This document shows, one piece after another, positions 61,681 through 64,000 of a stretch of DNA of 64,000 bases. Where the stretch lies: positions 75,197 to 139,196 of the forward strand of contig NZ_FYDO01000014.1 of assembly GCF_900187615.1 (NCBI RefSeq), in the 5' to 3' direction. The first letter of the stretch is position 1; every line of letters starts with the position of its first letter. Source of the stretch: Pseudomonas sp. Irchel s3f7. GTDB lineage: Bacteria; Pseudomonadota; Gammaproteobacteria; Pseudomonadales; Pseudomonadaceae. The notes below the pieces were generated by a model that was not told the DNA's origin, ran no database searches, and saw only the letters and a program-made list of their open reading frames with translations. Position numbers and translations under genes: made by a program.

Positions 61681-63132
61681 TCAGAAGCCGGTTGGGGTGC
61701 GGGTGTGCCAGTCAGTGTTGAGCTGATACTGGTGGGCAACGTTCAACAGGCGACCTTCCTGGAAATACGGAGCGAGCAATTGCACGCCGACCGGCAGACC
61801 GTCGACAAAACCGGCCGGCATCGACAGGCCAGGCAGGCCCGCGAGGTTGGCGGTGATGGTGTAGACGTCTTCCAGGTACGCAGCGACCGGGTCGCTGTTC
61901 TTGGCGCCGAGCTTCCAGGCCGGGTTCGGCGTGGTTGGGCCGAGGATGATGTCGACCTCATTGAAGGCCGCCATGAAGTCGTTCTTGATCAAGCGACGGA
62001 TCTTCTGCGCCTTCAGGTAGTAAGCGTCGTAGTAACCGGCCGACAGCGCGTAGGCACCGACCATGATCCGGCGCTGCACTTCAGGACCGAAGCCCTCGCC
62101 ACGGGAGCGTTTGTATAGGTCGATCAGGTTGACCGGGTTTTCGCAGCGGTAGCCGAAGCGCACGCCGTCGAAACGCGACAGGTTGGACGAGGCTTCCGCC
62201 GGGGCGATCACATAGTATGCAGGGATCGCGTGCTGCATGTTCGGCAGGCTGATTTCCTTGATCACGGCGCCGAGCTTTTCCAGCTCCTTGACGCTGTTGT
62301 GGATCAGCTCGGCGATGCGCGGGTCGAGACCGGCGCTGAAATACTCTTTCGGCACGCCGATGCGCAGGCCTTGCAGCGAGCCGTTGAGGCTGGCGCTGTA
62401 GTCCGGCACGGGCTCATCGATGCTGGTGGAATCGTTTGGATCGAAGCCGGCCATGCCTTGCAACAAAATTGCGCAGTCTTCGGCAGTGCGCGCCATCGGG
62501 CCGCCCTGATCGAGGCTGGACGCGTAGGCGATCATGCCCCAGCGCGAAACGCGACCGTACGTCGGTTTCAGGCCAGTGAGGTTGGTCAGGGCTGCTGGCT
62601 GACGAATGGAGCCACCGGTGTCGGTGCCGGTGGCTGCTGGCAGCAGACGAGCGGCGACGGCGGCGGCAGAGCCACCCGACGAACCGCCCGGTACGTGTTC
62701 CAGGTTCCACGGGTTTTTCACCGCGCCGTAGTAGCTCGACTCGTTGGCCGAACCCATGGCGAATTCGTCCATGTTGGTCTTGCCCAGGGTCACGGCCCCG
62801 GCAGCGGCGAGCTTGGCGACGACAGTGGCGTCGTACGGTGCTTTAAAGTTGTCGAGCATCTTCGAGCCGCAGCTGGTGCGAATGCCCTGGGTGCAGAACA
62901 GGTCTTTGTGGGCGATCGGCGCGCCGAGCAGGGCGCCGCTCTCACCATCGGCCCGGCGGGCGTCCGCGGCTTTCGCCTGCGTCAGCGCCAGGTCTTCGGT
63001 GAGGCTGATGAAACTGTTGAGCTGCGGATCGAGCTGGGCGATGCGCGCCAGCAGGACTTTGGTCAGCTCTTCGGAGGAAAACTTTTTATCGGCGAGTCCG
63101 CGGGCGATCTCGGCCAGAGTCAATTGATGCAT
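61681..63132 (-). CDS. gatA: Asp/Glu-tRNA amidotransferase subunit A
   Basis: GatA is the glutaminase (amidase-signature) subunit that supplies ammonia. The 483 residues carry the Ser-cisSer-Lys triad region: [14 protein letters not shown] (Lys), [17 protein letters not shown] and [29 protein letters not shown] (nucleophile Ser). It sits between gatC and gatB with 10-16 base gaps. Confidence 0.97.
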   Translation of the reverse strand: MHQLTLAEIARGLADKKFSSEELTKVLLARIAQLDPQLNSFISLTEDLALTQAKAADARRADGESGALLGAPIAHKDLFCTQGIRTSCGSKMLDNFKAPYDATVVAKLAAAGAVTLGKTNMDEFAMGSANESSYYGAVKNPWNLEHVPGGSSGGSAAAVAARLLPAATGTDTGGSIRQPAALTNLTGLKPTYGRVSRWGMIAYASSLDQGGPMARTAEDCAILLQGMAGFDPNDSTSIDEPVPDYSASLNGSLQGLRIGVPKEYFSAGLDPRIAELIHNSVKELEKLGAVIKEISLPNMQHAIPAYYVIAPAEASSNLSRFDGVRFGYRCENPVNLIDLYKRSRGEGFGPEVQRRIMVGAYALSAGYYDAYYLKAQKIRRLIKNDFMAAFNEVDIILGPTTPNPAWKLGAKNSDPVAAYLEDVYTITANLAGLPGLSMPAGFVDGLPVGVQLLAPYFQEGRLLNVAHQYQLNTDWHTRTPTGF

Positions 63133-63148
63133 TGCAGGCTCTTTCCCT

Positions 63149-63436
63149 TTAGTCGATGACTTTCGGAACCAGGTACAGGCCGTTTTCGACCGCTGGTGCG
63201 ATGGACTGGTAAGCCTCGCGGTGATTGGTTTCGGTCACGACGTCTGCGCGCAGGCGCTGGCTGGCTTCCAGTGGGTGGGCGAGCGGTTCGATACCGTCGG
63301 TATTGACCGCCTGCATTTCGTCGACCAGCCCGAGAATGCTATTAAGGGCCGAAGTGATGTGTGGAAGATCGGCATCATTGAGGCCAAGGCAGGCCAAATG
63401 AGCGATTTTTTCCACGTCGGAGCGTTCAAGCGCCAT
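63149..63436 (-). CDS. gatC: Asp/Glu-tRNA amidotransferase subunit C
   Basis: GatC is the small 95-residue subunit that wraps around GatA-GatB and stabilises it. Recognisable features are [54 protein letters not shown] and a terminal [10 protein letters not shown]. First gene of the operon, divergent from mreB. Confidence 0.95.
   Translation of the reverse strand: MALERSDVEKIAHLACLGLNDADLPHITSALNSILGLVDEMQAVNTDGIEPLAHPLEASQRLRADVVTETNHREAYQSIAPAVENGLYLVPKVID

Positions 63437-64000
<564 letters not shown>

Overview
The window is about 60% GC chromosomal DNA from a pseudomonad, most likely the Pseudomonas fluorescens group. Support comes from the gene order, which largely matches the recalled Pseudomonas aeruginosa order nadC-ampD-ampE-chemotaxis transducer-speC-piu genes-dpp/opdP-roxSR-gat-mreB. 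Further support comes from the many intergenic REP-type inverted repeats typical of fluorescent pseudomonads. Most of the window is ordinary core or soft-core chromosome. No tRNA, rRNA, insertion sequence or CRISPR array was seen.

Region 1 (1-3537) is accessory. It holds two tandem bacteriocin modules, each made of an S-type pyocin translocation domain, a colicin-E3-like RNase tip and a small immunity gene. Each module is followed by a convergent Mor-type regulator gene. The first regulator is cut down to its 3' end and the second carries one frameshift. The first toxin runs off the left edge; the second lacks its receptor-binding part and looks like an orphan module.

Region 2 (3538-10459) holds a DUF6388-like gene, nadC (NAD synthesis), ampD-ampE (muropeptide recycling and beta-lactamase control), a chemoreceptor with a FliA-type promoter, tatD and fruR. 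Region 3 (10460-18033) is the fructose PTS operon fruBKA, divergent from fruR with a Cra operator between them, followed by a PhoD-like phosphatase. Region 4 (18154-26445) is an iron-uptake group (PepSY-flavodoxin reductase piuB, TonB receptor piuA, dioxygenase piuC, Sel1-repeat protein), then ornithine decarboxylase speC, whose leader has an unusual promoter/terminator/uORF arrangement. Region 5 (26873-34364) holds the quaternary-amine ABC transporter opuC, peptide release factor 3, two small enzyme-like genes and a short secreted acidic protein.

Region 6 (34474-45244) is a dipeptide uptake locus: dppBCDF, dppA, two more peptide-binding proteins and an OprD-family porin. Region 7 (45691-50277) holds a SIMPL protein, the redox two-component system roxSR and an SbmA-like ABC exporter/importer. 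Region 8 (50390-57102) is a galactarate catabolic cluster (GntR regulator, kdgD, semialdehyde dehydrogenase, MFS transporter, garD) that converts galactarate to 2-oxoglutarate. Region 9 (57259-64000) holds an AEC transporter, a carboxymuconolactone-decarboxylase-like gene, a Ca/Na antiporter, an RlpA-like lipoprotein, gatCAB (Glu/Asp-tRNA amidotransferase) and the start of mreB, which runs off the right edge.

The parts most worth a second look are the duplicated bacteriocin modules at the left edge, whose RNase tips have Asn where the catalytic His is expected, and the speC leader.
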